Assembly: GCF_021390395.1 (NCBI RefSeq)
Contig: NZ_JAJUWT010000014.1
Location: 1-64,000, forward strand
Reading direction: 5' to 3'
Source of the DNA: Saccharothrix sp. S26
GTDB lineage: Bacteria > Actinomycetota > Actinomycetes > Mycobacteriales > Pseudonocardiaceae
Length of the DNA: 64,000 nt
The stretch's first letter is position 1. The number at the start of each line of letters is the position of its first letter. A model generated the notes under the pieces. That model had not been told where the DNA came from, searched no databases, and saw only the letters and a program-made list of their open reading frames with translations. The position numbers and the translations under genes were made by a program. Of the stretch, positions 43,752-54,954 are shown piece after piece.

Positions 43752-43849
43752 GCGCGCTTGGGGGAGACTCGCCCGGTTCCTCCGTCCGAGTGACGGGACA
43801 CGCCCTGTTTCAACTTGCCTCCCCGTGGGCCTTGGGCATAGGTTGACCC

Positions 43850-43876
43850 CTACATCTAGTGGTTACACCGTTGTAG
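43850..43876 (+). promoter_or_regulatory. Candidate NrdR boxes before nrdRJ
   Basis: Two short dyads, CTACATCTAGTGG (43850-43862) and TTACACCGTTGTAG (43863-43876), resemble the loose ACAC...GTGT NrdR pattern and precede nrdR by about 80 bp. The fit is imperfect. Confidence 0.4.
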
Positions 43877-43952
43877 TTAGTCCACAGGTTGGGGTTTTCC
43901 CCACGACGAGGGCTAACGCGATGGATGCTGCGCGGAGGAGGGGAGACCAGCC

Positions 43953-44411
43953 GTGCGATGCCCGTTCTGCCGCAACGCCGACTCTCGTGTGGTCGACTCG
44001 CGCGAGGTCGACGAGGGTCAGGTGATCCGCCGCCGGCGCTCCTGCTCGAGCTGCGGCCGCCGGTTCACCACCGTGGAGGAAGCCGTGCTCGCGGTGGTCA
44101 AGCGCTCCGGCGTCACCGAGCCGTTCAGCCGCGACAAGGTCGTCAACGGCGTGCGCCGCGCCTGCCAGGGCCGCCCGGTCGACGAGGACGCCCTCCAGCA
44201 GCTCGCGCACCGCGTCGAGGAGTCGATCCGCTCGGGCGGCAACGCCGAGATCCCCAGCCACGAGGTGGGCCTGGCCATCCTCGGCCCGCTGCGCGACCTG
44301 GACGAGGTGGCCTACCTGCGGTTCGCCTCCGTCTACCGCTCCTTCTCCTCCGTCGAGGACTTCGAGAAGGAGATCGCCGATCTTCGCACCGCCCAGCGCA
44401 CTGACGACTGA
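43953..44411 (+). CDS. nrdR: Transcriptional repressor NrdR
   Basis: The 152-residue regulator of ribonucleotide reductase genes has a zinc ribbon with C3, C6, C31 and C34 (RCPFC and CSSCGRRF) and a nucleotide-sensing ATP-cone ([20 protein letters not shown] at about 49-68). It represses nrd genes when dATP is high. GTG start. It lies 104 bp before nrdJ in the same direction, the standard actinobacterial nrdRJ pair, so it probably regulates its own operon. Confidence 0.96.
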   Translation: MRCPFCRNADSRVVDSREVDEGQVIRRRRSCSSCGRRFTTVEEAVLAVVKRSGVTEPFSRDKVVNGVRRACQGRPVDEDALQQLAHRVEESIRSGGNAEIPSHEVGLAILGPLRDLDEVAYLRFASVYRSFSSVEDFEKEIADLRTAQRTDD

Positions 44412-44515
44412 GCGGACGCGACGCAGGACAACGCGCGACCGCCTCGGACGGGGGGAGCCCGGACGTGGTCGCGTGCGAGAAATTTCCAAGACGAGCAAGA
44501 CGAGAGGGACCCGGG

Positions 44516-47365
<2,850 letters not shown>

Positions 47366-47398
47366 GCCTGAGCGCCTCTAGCGGGTGAATTACCTGGT

Positions 47399-47430
47399 CA
47401 GAGCCGGGGCAACGGGTTGCCCCGGCTCTG
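47399..47430 (+). terminator. Terminator after nrdJ
   Basis: A perfect 14-bp stem, CAGAGCCGGGGCAA/TTGCCCCGGCTCTG, with a 4-base loop CGGG lies 34 bp after the nrdJ stop. Confidence 0.8.
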
Positions 47431-47470
47431 CCATGCTCGCTCGCGGTTGCATCCGACGCAACACCTCCAC

Positions 47471-47500
47471 CTAAGTACGTCACGTACTTGACGTACTTAG
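47471..47500. promoter_or_regulatory. Repeated-palindrome operator of the toxin-antitoxin module
   Basis: CTAAGTACGT (47471-47480) and ACGTACTTAG (47491-47500) are perfect inverted arms; the 10-base spacer CACGTACTTG repeats the half-site again one helical turn away (CGTACTTGACGTACTT). It lies 43 bp before the antitoxin start and is a likely autoregulation site. Confidence 0.65.
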
Positions 47501-47542
47501 CCCTCAGGGACATCCTGGTGAGGACCACCCTGGGAGGCCGGC

Positions 47543-47959
47543 ATGTCTGCTGTTCACTACGACAGCTACACCGAGGCTCGCGCACATCTGAAGGACTTGC
47601 TGGATGCCGCAGAGCAGGGGCGAGTCGCCACGGTTCGACGTGACTCCGCCACGACGGCCGTCGTGGACGTCAAGCGGCTGCGCCACTTCCTCGCATCGAT
47701 CGTTCCTTCGCGCGCCCAGGTCGTCCCGGAGGCCGGCGGCTGGTCGGTGTTCATCCCAGGACTGCCAGTGGCGGCTGACGGCGCGTCGTTCGACGAAGCG
47801 ATCGCCGAGATGATCGACGCTCTGCGCGAGTACGCGGAAGACTGGCAGGAGCGCCTGCTCAACGCTCCGAACCACCGTGACAACTGGGGATTGGTGCAGC
47901 TGATCAGCTTCAGCGACGACGAGCAGCTGCGCGACTGGCTCGTCGGTGCCGCGCGGTGA
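47543..47959 (+). CDS. Phd/HicB-like antitoxin
   Basis: The 138-residue protein has a Phd/YefM-like N-terminal half (YDSYTEARAHLKDLLDAAEQ, then VATVRRDSATTAVVDV) that should dimerise and bind the operator, and a HicB-like second half (GGWSVFIPGLPVAADGASFD, EAIAEMIDALREY). It should neutralise the toxin encoded next, whose GTG overlaps its stop by four bases (GTGA). A good GGGAGG site precedes the ATG. This antitoxin type is widespread in actinomycetes; direct neutralisation here is inferred from family and layout. Confidence 0.75.
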   Translation: MSAVHYDSYTEARAHLKDLLDAAEQGRVATVRRDSATTAVVDVKRLRHFLASIVPSRAQVVPEAGGWSVFIPGLPVAADGASFDEAIAEMIDALREYAEDWQERLLNAPNHRDNWGLVQLISFSDDEQLRDWLVGAAR

Positions 47960-48384
47960 CTTCCTGGCCGGAGCCGACGCGCGAGGATCACGAGGCGTTC
48001 TGCCAGGTCGAGGAATGGCGCCGAGTGCGCGACGCCCGCGGCCGAACCGGAACGCATCACGTCACGTACGAACTCGATCTTGTCGACGGCAGGGTCCTGC
48101 GCACCCGCATCTCGCACCCGGTAGACCGCACCGGCTACGGGCAGGGCATCTGGAAGCACATCCTCCGCGATCAACTCGACGTCGACGATCCGGCGTTCTG
48201 GTCATGCGTGCAGGATGGCGTCAAACCTGCTCGCGGGACGCCCGAGCCGCCGGTGGCAGCCCTGCCCGCCGACCTCGTGCACCTGCTGATCACGCGTGTC
48301 GGCCTCGACGAGTCCGAGGTGGCCGGGATGAGCAGGGACGAAGCGGTCGCCAGGCTCCAGCGCTACTGGACCGAGGGCAGCTGA
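47956..48384 (+). CDS. Putative toxin of 'cytotoxic translational repressor' family
   Basis: The 142-residue protein begins TSWPEPTREDHEAFCQVEEW and continues RDARGRTGTHHVTYELDLVD, matching a conserved actinobacterial family annotated as the cytotoxic translational repressor of a toxin-antitoxin system. The N-terminal half could be a small RNA-binding domain that loads onto a target with HHVTYEL and LRTRISHPVDRTGYG; the C-terminal part (ALPADLVHLLITRVGLDESE) is helical. It is coupled to the antitoxin gene by a GTGA overlap. The biochemical target is not proven for this family. Confidence 0.7.
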   Translation: MTSWPEPTREDHEAFCQVEEWRRVRDARGRTGTHHVTYELDLVDGRVLRTRISHPVDRTGYGQGIWKHILRDQLDVDDPAFWSCVQDGVKPARGTPEPPVAALPADLVHLLITRVGLDESEVAGMSRDEAVARLQRYWTEGS

Positions 48385-48479
48385 TCGCGTGACAGCCGGA
48401 TGAACAGCGCACGGCAGGAACAAGTGCACTCCACCAGCATCGCTCGACGCGCGGGCGGGACGCCCCGGAGGTGGCACTG

Positions 48480-49040
48480 ATGGCGCACGTCCTGGCCGGT
48501 TACCGCGTGGTCGCGCGGGAGGGGCGGCGGGATTGGCAGGATGTCGGGCTGCCGTCGGGTGAGCTGGTGTCGATGAGCGGCTGCGTCACGACGTTGGTGC
48601 CTCGGGTCGACTGGGACGAGTGGTTCGGTGACCGGGAGTCCGCCGAGGCGGCGCGGGCCGGACGGGACGACTTGCACGTGCTGGAGGTCGGGATCGCCGG
48701 CCAAGACGTCGAGCCCCTGCTGGCGGACGTGCGCGAGGGCGGTTGGGACGTGTCGGCGGGCAGCCTGCCGGAACGCCTGGCCCGCGCCGAGCCCGTCACC
48801 GCGACCGACGTGCTCGGGTTCGAGCTGGTCGGCTACGACAGCGGGACCTGGCACACCTGGACCTGCCTCGGCGGCCTGGTCGACGACGTGCGGCGGGCGA
48901 CCGGCGTCCGTCCGGGTCGCTGGGGGCTCGTCCAGGACGAGTCTCAGGCGCGGGTCGCGGCCGACTGGCTCACCGCCTCCGGGCTGGGTGACCCGAAGGT
49001 GTTCTTCTGGGTGGCGGCCCGGCTCGCCTATTCTGGATAG
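48480..49040 (+). CDS. Hypothetical protein
   Basis: I do not recognise this 186-residue protein. It is acidic, without signal peptide or membrane helix, and rich in tryptophan (VDWDEWFGD, SGTWHTWTCLGG). The ATG at 48480 was chosen because GGAGG lies eight bases upstream; a GTG three codons earlier overlaps that site. It follows the toxin gene by 95 bp on the same strand; those 95 bases show nothing recognisable. It might be an immunity-like or stress accessory protein, but no evidence supports a function. Confidence 0.7.
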   Translation: MAHVLAGYRVVAREGRRDWQDVGLPSGELVSMSGCVTTLVPRVDWDEWFGDRESAEAARAGRDDLHVLEVGIAGQDVEPLLADVREGGWDVSAGSLPERLARAEPVTATDVLGFELVGYDSGTWHTWTCLGGLVDDVRRATGVRPGRWGLVQDESQARVAADWLTASGLGDPKVFFWVAARLAYSG

Positions 49041-49045
49041 GTCGG

Positions 49046-49056
49046 TCCAAAACCTG
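49046..49056. promoter_or_regulatory. TetR operator half, tetR side
   Basis: TCCAAAACCTG lies 14 bases before the tetR start; the same 11-base word occurs inverted (CAGGTTTTGGA) before the MFS gene at 49694. Confidence 0.5.
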
Positions 49057-49069
49057 CTACGGTGACCTC

Positions 49070-49660
49070 GTGCCCCGACCCAAGGAGTTCGACGAGGAGC
49101 AGGCGCTCGACGCCGCCATGCGCACGTTCTGGGTGAACGGCTACGAGGCCACGTCCACCGAGGACCTGTGCCGCGCCACCGGGCTGGGGCGCAGCAGCAT
49201 CTACAACACGTTCAGCAGCAAGCACGAGCTCTTCAAGCGCTCCCTCGTCCGCTACACCGAGCTCATGACCACCAACCAGCTCGCCCTGCTCGACGACGAG
49301 ACGCGGACGGCGCGGGACCGGGTGCACGCCCTGTTCGACGCGATCATCGCGGGCGAGGTGGAGAACCGGCGCGACGAGCGCGGGATCGGCTGCCTGACCG
49401 TCAACACGACCGTGGAGCTGGCCGCGCGCGACCCGGAGGCCGCCGCCCTGGTGGCCCGTGACCAGCAACGCAGGCTGGACTCGCTCGAAGCGGTCATCCG
49501 CGTCGGTCAACGCGACGGCCAGTTCACCTCGCGGAGGAGTCCCGCGGAGCTGGCGCGCTTCCTCAACGCGGTCATCGCGGGCCTGCGCGTCGCCGGGCAG
49601 GGTGGCGCGGACATCCCGACGTTGAAGGCCATCGCGGACACCGCGCTCGAAGCCCTCTGA
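49070..49660 (+). CDS. TetR family transcriptional regulator
   Basis: The 196-residue repressor has the TetR helix-turn-helix at about residues 12-55 (ALDAAMRTFWVNGYEATSTE, DLCRATGLGRSSIYNTFSSK) and a C-terminal ligand domain of the AcrR/YxaF type. It likely represses the MFS gene 72 bp downstream and itself, since both promoters carry the same 11-base word in opposite orientation. GTG start; the leader before it is very short. Confidence 0.9.
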   Translation: MPRPKEFDEEQALDAAMRTFWVNGYEATSTEDLCRATGLGRSSIYNTFSSKHELFKRSLVRYTELMTTNQLALLDDETRTARDRVHALFDAIIAGEVENRRDERGIGCLTVNTTVELAARDPEAAALVARDQQRRLDSLEAVIRVGQRDGQFTSRRSPAELARFLNAVIAGLRVAGQGGADIPTLKAIADTALEAL

Positions 49661-49693
49661 CCACACCTCAAGAACGACGCCCTTTCTGCCGCC

Positions 49694-49720
49694 CAGGTTT
49701 TGGACAGATCAATACAAAAC
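49694..49720. promoter_or_regulatory. TetR operator before the MFS gene
   Basis: CAGGTTTTGGA (49694-49704) matches the tetR-side word inverted, and GTTTTG (49697-49702) with CAAAAC (49715-49720) forms a spaced dyad. It lies 13 bp before the MFS start. Confidence 0.6.
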
Positions 49721-49732
49721 AGGAGCACCACC

Positions 49733-50896
49733 ATGCCCCGAGTCGTCCACCTGCTCGCCCTCGGCATCTTCGCCATGGTGACCAGCGAGTTCGTCGTCGC
49801 CGGCCTCATGCCGCAGATGGCCGCCGGCCTGCACGTCACCATCCCCGAGATCGGCTACCTGATCACGGCGTTCGCCGCCGCGATGGCCGTCGGCGGCCCC
49901 CTGCTCACCGTGCTGATGCTGCGCCTGCGCCCCAAGCCCGCGCTGATGGCGCTGTTCGCCGTCTTCCTCGTCGGCAACGTCCTGGCCGCCACCGCCACCG
50001 GCTACGACGTGATGCTGGCCGCCCGCGTCATCACCGGCGCGGCGTCCCAGGCGTTCTTCGGCGTGGCGCTCTCGGTCACCTCCGCCGTGGTCGCGCCGGA
50101 CCTGCGCGGCCGCGCCACCGCGACCGTGCTGAACGGGCTCATGCTCGGCACGCTGCTGGGCCTGCCGCTGGCCACGTTCATCGGCGAGCACCTGGGGTGG
50201 CGGGCGGCGTTCTGGGGCATCGCGGCGCTCACCGTCGTGGCCGCTGCCGGCACGGTCGCGGGCGTGCCGCGGCTCGACCGCGTCAACGGCGACGGGGGCG
50301 TGCGCGCCGAACTGCGTTCCGTCGCCCGGCCGAAGCTGTGGCTGGTGCTGTCCACCAGCACGTTCGCCATCGGCGCCACGTTCGCCATGTTCAGCTACGT
50401 CAACCCGATCCTCACCGAGGTCACCGGCTTCGCCCCCACCACGGTGCCGTTGCTGCTGATCGCCTACGGCGTCGCCACGCTCGTCGGCAACCACGTCGTC
50501 GGCCAGTTCGCCGACCGGCACGCGCTCCCGGCGCTGGTCGTCGGCCTGGGCCTCAACGCCCTGTTCCTCACCGGCTTCGCCCTGTTCGCCCACGTCGACG
50601 TGCTCGCAGTGGCCGGCCTGCTCGGCATCGGCCTGGTCGGTGTCACGATGAACCCGGCCCTGGTCACGCGGGTCCAGCGGGCGGGTGACACGGGCCCGCT
50701 GGTCAACACCGTGCACGGCTCGTTCATCACGCTCGGGATCATCATCGGCTCGTGGCTGGGCGGCCTGCTCATCACCGACCACGGCCTGCGCGCGCCGCTG
50801 TGGCTGGGTGCGGGGCTCGCGGTGCTCGGCCTCGTCAGCCTGGTCCCCGACCTGCGGCGGGTCGCCCGCCGTCCCGCGTTGCGCCACCGGGTGTGA
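49733..50896 (+). CDS. MFS transporter, DHA1 drug exporter type
   Basis: The 387-residue membrane protein has twelve helices, with an opening (LALGIFAMVTSEFVVAGLMP) and FYGVA-like helices of the AraJ/Cmx exporter branch, related to the MFS gene at 10.2-11.4 kb. It probably exports a toxic compound or sugar. The ATG at 49733 has AGGAG seven bases upstream. Control by the upstream TetR gene is strongly suggested by the shared operator. It ends 18 bp from the convergent sdhB. Confidence 0.87.
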   Translation: MPRVVHLLALGIFAMVTSEFVVAGLMPQMAAGLHVTIPEIGYLITAFAAAMAVGGPLLTVLMLRLRPKPALMALFAVFLVGNVLAATATGYDVMLAARVITGAASQAFFGVALSVTSAVVAPDLRGRATATVLNGLMLGTLLGLPLATFIGEHLGWRAAFWGIAALTVVAAAGTVAGVPRLDRVNGDGGVRAELRSVARPKLWLVLSTSTFAIGATFAMFSYVNPILTEVTGFAPTTVPLLLIAYGVATLVGNHVVGQFADRHALPALVVGLGLNALFLTGFALFAHVDVLAVAGLLGIGLVGVTMNPALVTRVQRAGDTGPLVNTVHGSFITLGIIIGSWLGGLLITDHGLRAPLWLGAGLAVLGLVSLVPDLRRVARRPALRHRV

Positions 50897-50914
50897 CGCA
50901 ACGCGGGTCGGCCG

Positions 50915-51664
50915 TCAGGACCGCCGGAACAGCTTGTTGCCCAGCCACACGATCGGGTCGTAGCGGCGGTCGGCCACGCGTTCCTTCATGGGGATCAGGG
51001 CGTTGTCGGTGATCTTGATGTGCTCCGGGCACACCTCGGTGCAGCACTTGGTGATGTTGCACAGCCCCAGGCCGTGCGAGGACTGCGCCTGCTGCACCCG
51101 GTCCGCCTCGTCCAGCGGGTGCATCTCCAGCTCCGCCACCCGCATGAGGAACCGGGGCCCGGCGAACGACTCCTTGTTCTCCTCGTGGTCGCGGATGACG
51201 TGGCACGTGTTGTTGCACAGGAAGCACTCGATGCACTTGCGGAACTCCTGCGAGCGCTCCACGTCGACCTGCTGCATCCGGTACTCCCCCGGCGCCACGC
51301 CCTCCGGCGGCTTGAACGCGGGGATTTCACGCGCTTTCCGGTAGTTGTACGAGACGTCCGTGACCAGGTCACGGATCACCGGGAACGTGCGCATCGGCGT
51401 CACGGTCACCGTCTCGTCCTCCGCGAACACCGACATCCGCGTCATGCACAGCAGCCTGGGCTTGCCGTTGATCTCCGCCGAGCACGAGCCGCACTTGCCC
51501 GCCTTGCAGTTCCACCGCACGGCCAGGTCGGGCGTCTGCGTGGCCTGCAACCGGTGGATCACGTCGAGCACGACCTCGCCCTCGTTGACCTCGACGGTGA
51601 AGTCCTCCAGGCCACCGCCCTCGGCCGAGCCGCGCCACACCCGGAAGTGCCCCTGGTACCCCAT
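50915..51664 (-). CDS. sdhB: Succinate dehydrogenase/fumarate reductase iron-sulfur subunit
   Basis: The 249-residue subunit passes electrons from SdhA to quinone. Its [2Fe-2S] ligands are C53, C58, C61 and C73 (NCKAGKCGSC, LLC); the [4Fe-4S] and [3Fe-4S] ligands are in CIECFLCNNTC and CNITKCCTEVCPEHI. The extra cysteine pairs and overall length match the mycobacterial Rv0247c-type enzyme. It begins one base after the sdhA stop and is last in sdhCAB. Confidence 0.93.
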   Translation of the reverse strand: MGYQGHFRVWRGSAEGGGLEDFTVEVNEGEVVLDVIHRLQATQTPDLAVRWNCKAGKCGSCSAEINGKPRLLCMTRMSVFAEDETVTVTPMRTFPVIRDLVTDVSYNYRKAREIPAFKPPEGVAPGEYRMQQVDVERSQEFRKCIECFLCNNTCHVIRDHEENKESFAGPRFLMRVAELEMHPLDEADRVQQAQSSHGLGLCNITKCCTEVCPEHIKITDNALIPMKERVADRRYDPIVWLGNKLFRRS

Positions 51665-51665
51665 G

Positions 51666-53549
51666 TCAGCCCTCCAGCTCGTCGGCGGTCAGGTACTTCT
51701 GCAACTCGCTGTGCTCGAACAGCTCCAGCAGGTCGGGCCGGATCGGGACCTGCGGCTCCTCCACCACCTCGACCGACGAGCCGGACAGCGTGCAGACCAG
51801 CAGCTTGCGCCGCCACTCGGCGTCCATGCTCGGGTAGTCGTCACGGGTGTGACCCCCGCGGCTCTCCGTGCGCAGCAGCGCGGCCCGCGCCACGCACTCG
51901 CTGACCAGCAGCATGTTGCGCAGGTCCAGCGCCAGGTGCCAGCCGGGGTTGAACTGCCGGTGCCCCTCGACCACCACGGTCGCGGCCCGCCGCTTCAGCT
52001 CCTCCAGCCGCTCGACGGCCTGCTCCATCTCCTCGGCCCGCCGGATGATGCCGACCAGGTCGTTCATCGCCTGCTGCAACTCCATGTGCAGCGTGTACGG
52101 GTTCTCCCCGCCCGCGTCGGAACCGGAGAACGGGGCCACGGCGGTCCGTTCCGCCTCGGCCACCGCCTCGTCCGAGCACACCGGCCGGGCCGACAGCCCT
52201 GCCACGTAGTCCGACGCGCCGGCGCCCGCGCGGCGGCCGAACACCAGCAGGTCGGACAACGAGTTGCCGCCCAGCCGGTTGGAGCCGTGCATCCCGCCGG
52301 ACACCTCGCCCGCCGCGAACAGCCCCGGCACCGACGACGCGCCCGTGTCCGGGTCGACCCGCACCCCGCCCATCACGTAGTGGCAGGTCGGCCCGACCTC
52401 CATCGGCTGCGCGGTGATGTCGACGTCGGCCAGCTCCTTGAACTGGTGGTGCATCGACGGCAGCCGCCGCATGATCTCCTCGGCGGGCAGGCGCGTGGAC
52501 ACGTCCAGGAACACGCCGCCGTGCTCGGAGCCGCGCCCGGCCTTGACCTCGGAGTTGATGGCGCGGGCCACCTCGTCGCGGGGCAGCAGCTCCGGCGGCC
52601 GCCGGTTGTTGCCCGGGTCGGTGTACCAGCGGTCGGCCTCGGCCTCGTTGTCGGCGTACTTGTCCTTGAACACCTCGGGGATGTAGTCGAACATGAACCG
52701 CTTGCCGTCGGAGTTGCGCAGCACCCCGCCGTCACCGCGGACCGACTCGGTGACCAGGATGCCCTTCACCGACGGCGGCCAGACCATGCCGGTCGGGTGG
52801 AACTGCACGAACTCCATGTTGATCAGGGACGCGCCCGCGCGCAGGGCCAGGGCGTGGCCGTCGCCGGTGTACTCCCAGGAGTTCGACGTCACCTTGAACG
52901 ACTTGCCGATGCCGCCGGTGGCGAGCACCACGGCGGGCGCCTCGAACAGCACGAATCGGCCCGACTCGCGCCAGTAGCCGAACGCGCCGGCCACCCGGCC
53001 GTCGTCCAGGACCAGGTCGGTGACGGTGAACTCCTGGAACACCCGCAGCCGCGACTCGTAGTCGCCGGTCTCGGCGAAGTCGTCCTGCTGGAGGGACACG
53101 ACCTTCTGCTGGAGGCTGCGGATCAGCTCCAACCCGGTGCGGTCGCCGACGTGCGCCAGGCGCGGGTACTCGTGGCCGCCGAAGTTGCGCTGGCTGATCC
53201 GACCGTCCTTGGTGCGGTCGAACAGCGCGCCGTAGGTCTCCAGCTCCCACACCCGGTCCGGGGCCTCCTTGGCGTGCAGCTCGGCCATCCGCCAGTTGTT
53301 CAGGAACTTCCCGCCGCGCATGGTGTCGCGGAAGTGCACCTGCCAGTTGTCGTTCGAGTTCACGTTCCCCATGGCCGCCGCGATGCCGCCCTCGGCCATC
53401 ACCGTGTGCGCCTTGCCGAACAACGACTTGCACAGCACCGCCGTGCGCATCCCGTGCTCGCGCGCCTCGATCGCGGCGCGCAACCCCGCACCGCCGGCGC
53501 CGATCACGAGCACGTCGAACGAATGCCGTTCCAGCTCGGGCAAAACCAC
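51666..53549 (-). CDS. sdhA: Succinate dehydrogenase/fumarate reductase flavoprotein subunit
   Basis: The 627-residue flavoprotein oxidises succinate to fumarate. FAD-binding VIGAGGAGLRAAIEA is at about 15-29 and H48 in AHTVMAEGG fits the covalent FAD histidine. HPTGMVWP and a conserved Arg in the substrate site follow, and the helical domain ends near 560. It is the Rv0248c type, between sdhC and sdhB. GTG start, 3 bp after the sdhC stop. Confidence 0.94.
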   Translation of the reverse strand: MVLPELERHSFDVLVIGAGGAGLRAAIEAREHGMRTAVLCKSLFGKAHTVMAEGGIAAAMGNVNSNDNWQVHFRDTMRGGKFLNNWRMAELHAKEAPDRVWELETYGALFDRTKDGRISQRNFGGHEYPRLAHVGDRTGLELIRSLQQKVVSLQQDDFAETGDYESRLRVFQEFTVTDLVLDDGRVAGAFGYWRESGRFVLFEAPAVVLATGGIGKSFKVTSNSWEYTGDGHALALRAGASLINMEFVQFHPTGMVWPPSVKGILVTESVRGDGGVLRNSDGKRFMFDYIPEVFKDKYADNEAEADRWYTDPGNNRRPPELLPRDEVARAINSEVKAGRGSEHGGVFLDVSTRLPAEEIMRRLPSMHHQFKELADVDITAQPMEVGPTCHYVMGGVRVDPDTGASSVPGLFAAGEVSGGMHGSNRLGGNSLSDLLVFGRRAGAGASDYVAGLSARPVCSDEAVAEAERTAVAPFSGSDAGGENPYTLHMELQQAMNDLVGIIRRAEEMEQAVERLEELKRRAATVVVEGHRQFNPGWHLALDLRNMLLVSECVARAALLRTESRGGHTRDDYPSMDAEWRRKLLVCTLSGSSVEVVEEPQVPIRPDLLELFEHSELQKYLTADELEG

Positions 53550-53552
53550 TCC

Positions 53553-54314
53553 TCAGTTGACGAATCGGAGGTCGGCGATCGTCCCGGAGGCGACCAGCGC
53601 GACGTAGAGGTCCGTGACGCAGACGAAGATGAGCGAGGCCCACGCCAACTGCATGTGCCTGGCGTTGAGCTTGGAGATCTGCGTCCACGCCCAGTACCGG
53701 ACCGGGTGCTTGGAGAAGTGCTTGAGCCGCCCGCCCGCGATGTGGCGGCACGAGTGGCACGACAGCGTGTACGCGGCCAGGAGCCCGACGTTGACCAGCA
53801 GCACGATGTTGCCCAGGCCGATGCCGGTGGTGAAGGCGTAGAACGCGTCGTAGATGTTGATCAGCAGCAGCAGTGAGGCCGCGTAGAAGAAGTAGCGGTG
53901 CAGGTTCTGCGCGATCAGCGGGAAGCGGGTCTCACCGGTGTACTTGGCGTGCGGCTCGGCCACCGCGCACGCGGGCGGGGACATCCACGCCGCCCGGTAG
54001 TACGCCTTGCGGTAGTAGTAGCAGGTCACCCGGAAGCCGAGCAGGAACGGGATGATCACCACCGGCGGCGTGAGGAAACCCGGCAGCTCGGGCAGCGGCC
54101 GGCCGAAGTGCGCCGCGTTCGGCAGGCACTCCTGGCTCAGGCAGGGCGAGTACATGGGCGTCAGGTAGCGGTAGTCGTCCACCCAGTAGTAGTCGCCCAT
54201 GAAGGTCCGCACGGCCGCGTAGATCGAAATCAGGAGCAGGCCCGCGAACGTCGCCAACGGCGGCAGCCACCACCGGTCCGTGCGCAACGTGCGCTGGGCT
54301 ATCTGCGCCCTCAT
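53553..54314 (-). CDS. sdhC: Succinate dehydrogenase cytochrome b-type membrane subunit
   Basis: The 253-residue membrane protein has about five helices (for example LPPLATFAGLLLISIYAAVR and YFFYAASLLLLINIYDAFYA) and histidines in the helices (NLHRYFF, CHSCRHIAGG) that could bind heme. It matches the single large anchor of the mycobacterial Sdh1 (Rv0249c) rather than a small SdhC/SdhD pair. It is the first gene of the operon, so the promoter lies in the 118-bp gap before it, downstream of a terminator. Confidence 0.88.
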   Translation of the reverse strand: MRAQIAQRTLRTDRWWLPPLATFAGLLLISIYAAVRTFMGDYYWVDDYRYLTPMYSPCLSQECLPNAAHFGRPLPELPGFLTPPVVIIPFLLGFRVTCYYYRKAYYRAAWMSPPACAVAEPHAKYTGETRFPLIAQNLHRYFFYAASLLLLINIYDAFYAFTTGIGLGNIVLLVNVGLLAAYTLSCHSCRHIAGGRLKHFSKHPVRYWAWTQISKLNARHMQLAWASLIFVCVTDLYVALVASGTIADLRFVN

Positions 54315-54390
54315 ACCTCACCTCGTTCCACGTCGTTGTGGTGCGGGACACAATGTGGTTTGGAACACACAACCGGGCCTGAAACGGGAG

Positions 54391-54418
54391 CGGCCCCCGC
54401 GTTCTCACGCGGGGGCCG
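54391..54418 (-). terminator. Terminator between the small helical protein gene and sdhC
   Basis: A perfect 12-bp stem, CGGCCCCCGCGT/ACGCGGGGGCCG, with a 4-base loop lies 15 bp after the stop of the upstream minus-strand gene and about 80 bp before sdhC. Confidence 0.8.
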
Positions 54419-54432
54419 GTCTCCGGGTCGGG

Positions 54433-54729
54433 TCAGGTTCGGTGGCTGCGGTAGCCGCCGAGCCCTTCGTCGTCGGCGTCGTGCCACAGCTTCGGGTCGT
54501 ACGGCGTGTCCGGGACGACGACGACCTCCCGTTCGACCCGAGGCGCTTCGCGCGGTCGGGGCGTGCGGTCCAGGTCCATCAGCTCGGTCGCGTCGATGTC
54601 CAGCCGCTCGACGTCGTTGGCGAGCCTCTGCACCGCGGCCACGTCGCCGTATCGTGCGCGCAGGCTGCCGACGCAGTGGCGCAGTTGGCCAAGCGCCCGG
54701 CGCAGCTCCACGATCTCGGAGGACGTCAT
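54433..54729 (-). CDS. Small conserved helical protein of unknown function
   Basis: The 98-residue protein has a helical N-terminal part (SSEIVELRRALGQLRHCVGS, then YGDVAAVQRLANDVERLDID) and a charged tail with PDTPYDPKLWHDADDEGLGG. No signal or membrane segment is present. The ATG at 54729 follows GGGAGGTG at proper distance, so the longer open frame is not used. It is divergent from edd with a perfect palindrome between them. I do not recognise a named family; proteins of this look occur in other Pseudonocardiaceae, which I state from memory only. Confidence 0.7.
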   Translation of the reverse strand: MTSSEIVELRRALGQLRHCVGSLRARYGDVAAVQRLANDVERLDIDATELMDLDRTPRPREAPRVEREVVVVPDTPYDPKLWHDADDEGLGGYRSHRT

Positions 54730-54836
54730 GGTCAGCACCTCCCTCGGGTCGGTCCGTGTGCCGACTCTGCCAAGTGGAAGGCGCTGTGACAAGCACCACA
54801 AGCGTCCGAGTCGCGTCTCAGGATCTGAATCGTTTT

Positions 54837-54859
54837 TGTCACGATCATGTGTCGTGACA
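54837..54859. promoter_or_regulatory. Palindromic operator TGTCACGA-N7-TCGTGACA before edd
   Basis: Perfect 8-base arms lie in the 225-bp gap between the small helical protein gene and edd. Further GTGACA/TGTCAC words flank it (GTGACAAGCAC near 54786, TGTGCTTGCTGTCAC near 54862), giving a wider dyad. It is a likely site for a sugar-acid regulator of edd-eda. Confidence 0.6.
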
Positions 54860-54954
54860 TAGTGTGCTTGCTGTCACGTCCGTCCGTGCGACGCCAGCGC
54901 TGTCGTCCCACCGGGCCCACCACGGCCCGTGATCATCACCGGAGACAGCGAACC

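Noticed and set aside
44412..44515. A cobalamin riboswitch before the B12-dependent nrdJ
   Set aside because: The 104-bp leader is too short and lacks a recognisable B12-box; control is better explained by NrdR.
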